From Clostridium guangxiense (GTDB lineage Bacteria > Bacillota > Clostridia > Clostridiales > Clostridiaceae): a stretch of 45,091 nt of DNA. The stretch lies in the NCBI RefSeq assembly GCF_021043395.1, contig NZ_JAJNKE010000036.1, positions 1 to 45,091 of the forward strand, given 5' to 3'. The notes beneath the pieces are model-generated. The model did no database searches, was not told the DNA's origin, and worked only from the letters and a program-made list of their open reading frames with translations. A program made the translations under genes and the position numbers. The first letter of the stretch is position 1. Every line of letters starts with the position of its first letter. This document shows, in pieces, positions 44,901-45,091 of the stretch.

Positions 44901-45091
44901 AAACTGTTCCTTCAGCATTGTTACTTCGCTCTCACGGTAATACAAGGAAAAAATTCCTCCGTACCTACGGAATTTTAGGCATAATCTTTGTAACCAATTA
45001 AATTTACTACATGTACTTGGATCGATGTCAATATTTTAGACACAAAAAGTCGAACTTTTTATGCAATTTTTCTTGATAGCTCCTCACATTG

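Noticed and set aside
44930-45091. Possible insertion-sequence end at the right edge
   Set aside because: Short repeats are present, but no transposase and no matching inverted end can be seen before the window stops.

Overview
The window is AT-rich Gram-positive DNA of Clostridium type. Pointers are strong AGGAGG-like ribosome sites, TTG and GTG starts, a tandem glycine riboswitch, a class B sortase, a Lsa-like ABC-F protein, a DUF896 protein, and a GH120 xylosidase of the kind known from Thermoanaerobacterium and clostridia. I cannot name the species.

Region 1 (1-24.3 kb) is a defence and conflict island, read almost entirely on the minus strand. The left edge holds a GC-rich structured RNA-like block that may belong to a mobile element outside the window. 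A HigBA-type toxin-antitoxin pair follows. Next is one long run of ten same-strand genes (17.5 to 1.07 kb). Its upstream half is an XRE regulator plus a complete type I restriction-modification system (hsdM, hsdS, hsdR). Its downstream half is an uncommon tail: a 240-aa protein with a conserved C-terminal domain, a zinc-finger protein, a small protein that looks like a PD-(D/E)XK nuclease, and two UvrD-family helicases flanking an AddB-like protein with an Fe-S type cysteine pattern. Three overlapping or near-overlapping junctions argue for co-expression. I consider this RM plus AddAB-like module the best candidate for an undescribed system. Upstream lie a BECR-like nuclease gene with a small partner, whose promoter has the same repeated operator layout as the RM promoter, then an HNH endonuclease, a DUF2726-like nuclease, and a two-gene AAA ATPase plus PD-(D/E)XK nuclease pair. 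The island ends with a MerR regulator and a type VII secretion type toxin pair whose toxin lacks its C-terminal domain.

Region 2 (24.5-30.5 kb) is ordinary chromosome: an ICMT-like methyltransferase, an unknown 191-aa protein, a methyltransferase remnant, a DHA2 drug exporter with a divergent TetR regulator, a coiled-coil protein, the DNA glycosylase Tag and a small membrane protein.

Region 3 (30.7-41.7 kb) holds nutrient and surface functions. A tandem glycine riboswitch lies about 670 bp upstream of a CycA-type permease, with two palindromic elements in between. An AraC regulator is divergent from a GH120 xylosidase. A cell-wall-anchored phosphoesterase, a YibE/F membrane protein and a sortase B form a cassette. 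An ABC-F protein has a leader with two small ORFs and an intrinsic terminator.

Region 4 (42-45.1 kb) holds a decayed MATE gene, a GNAT acetyltransferase, a DJ-1/PfpI protein, a DUF896 protein and two copies of a long hairpin element whose arms differ in sequence but keep pairing.
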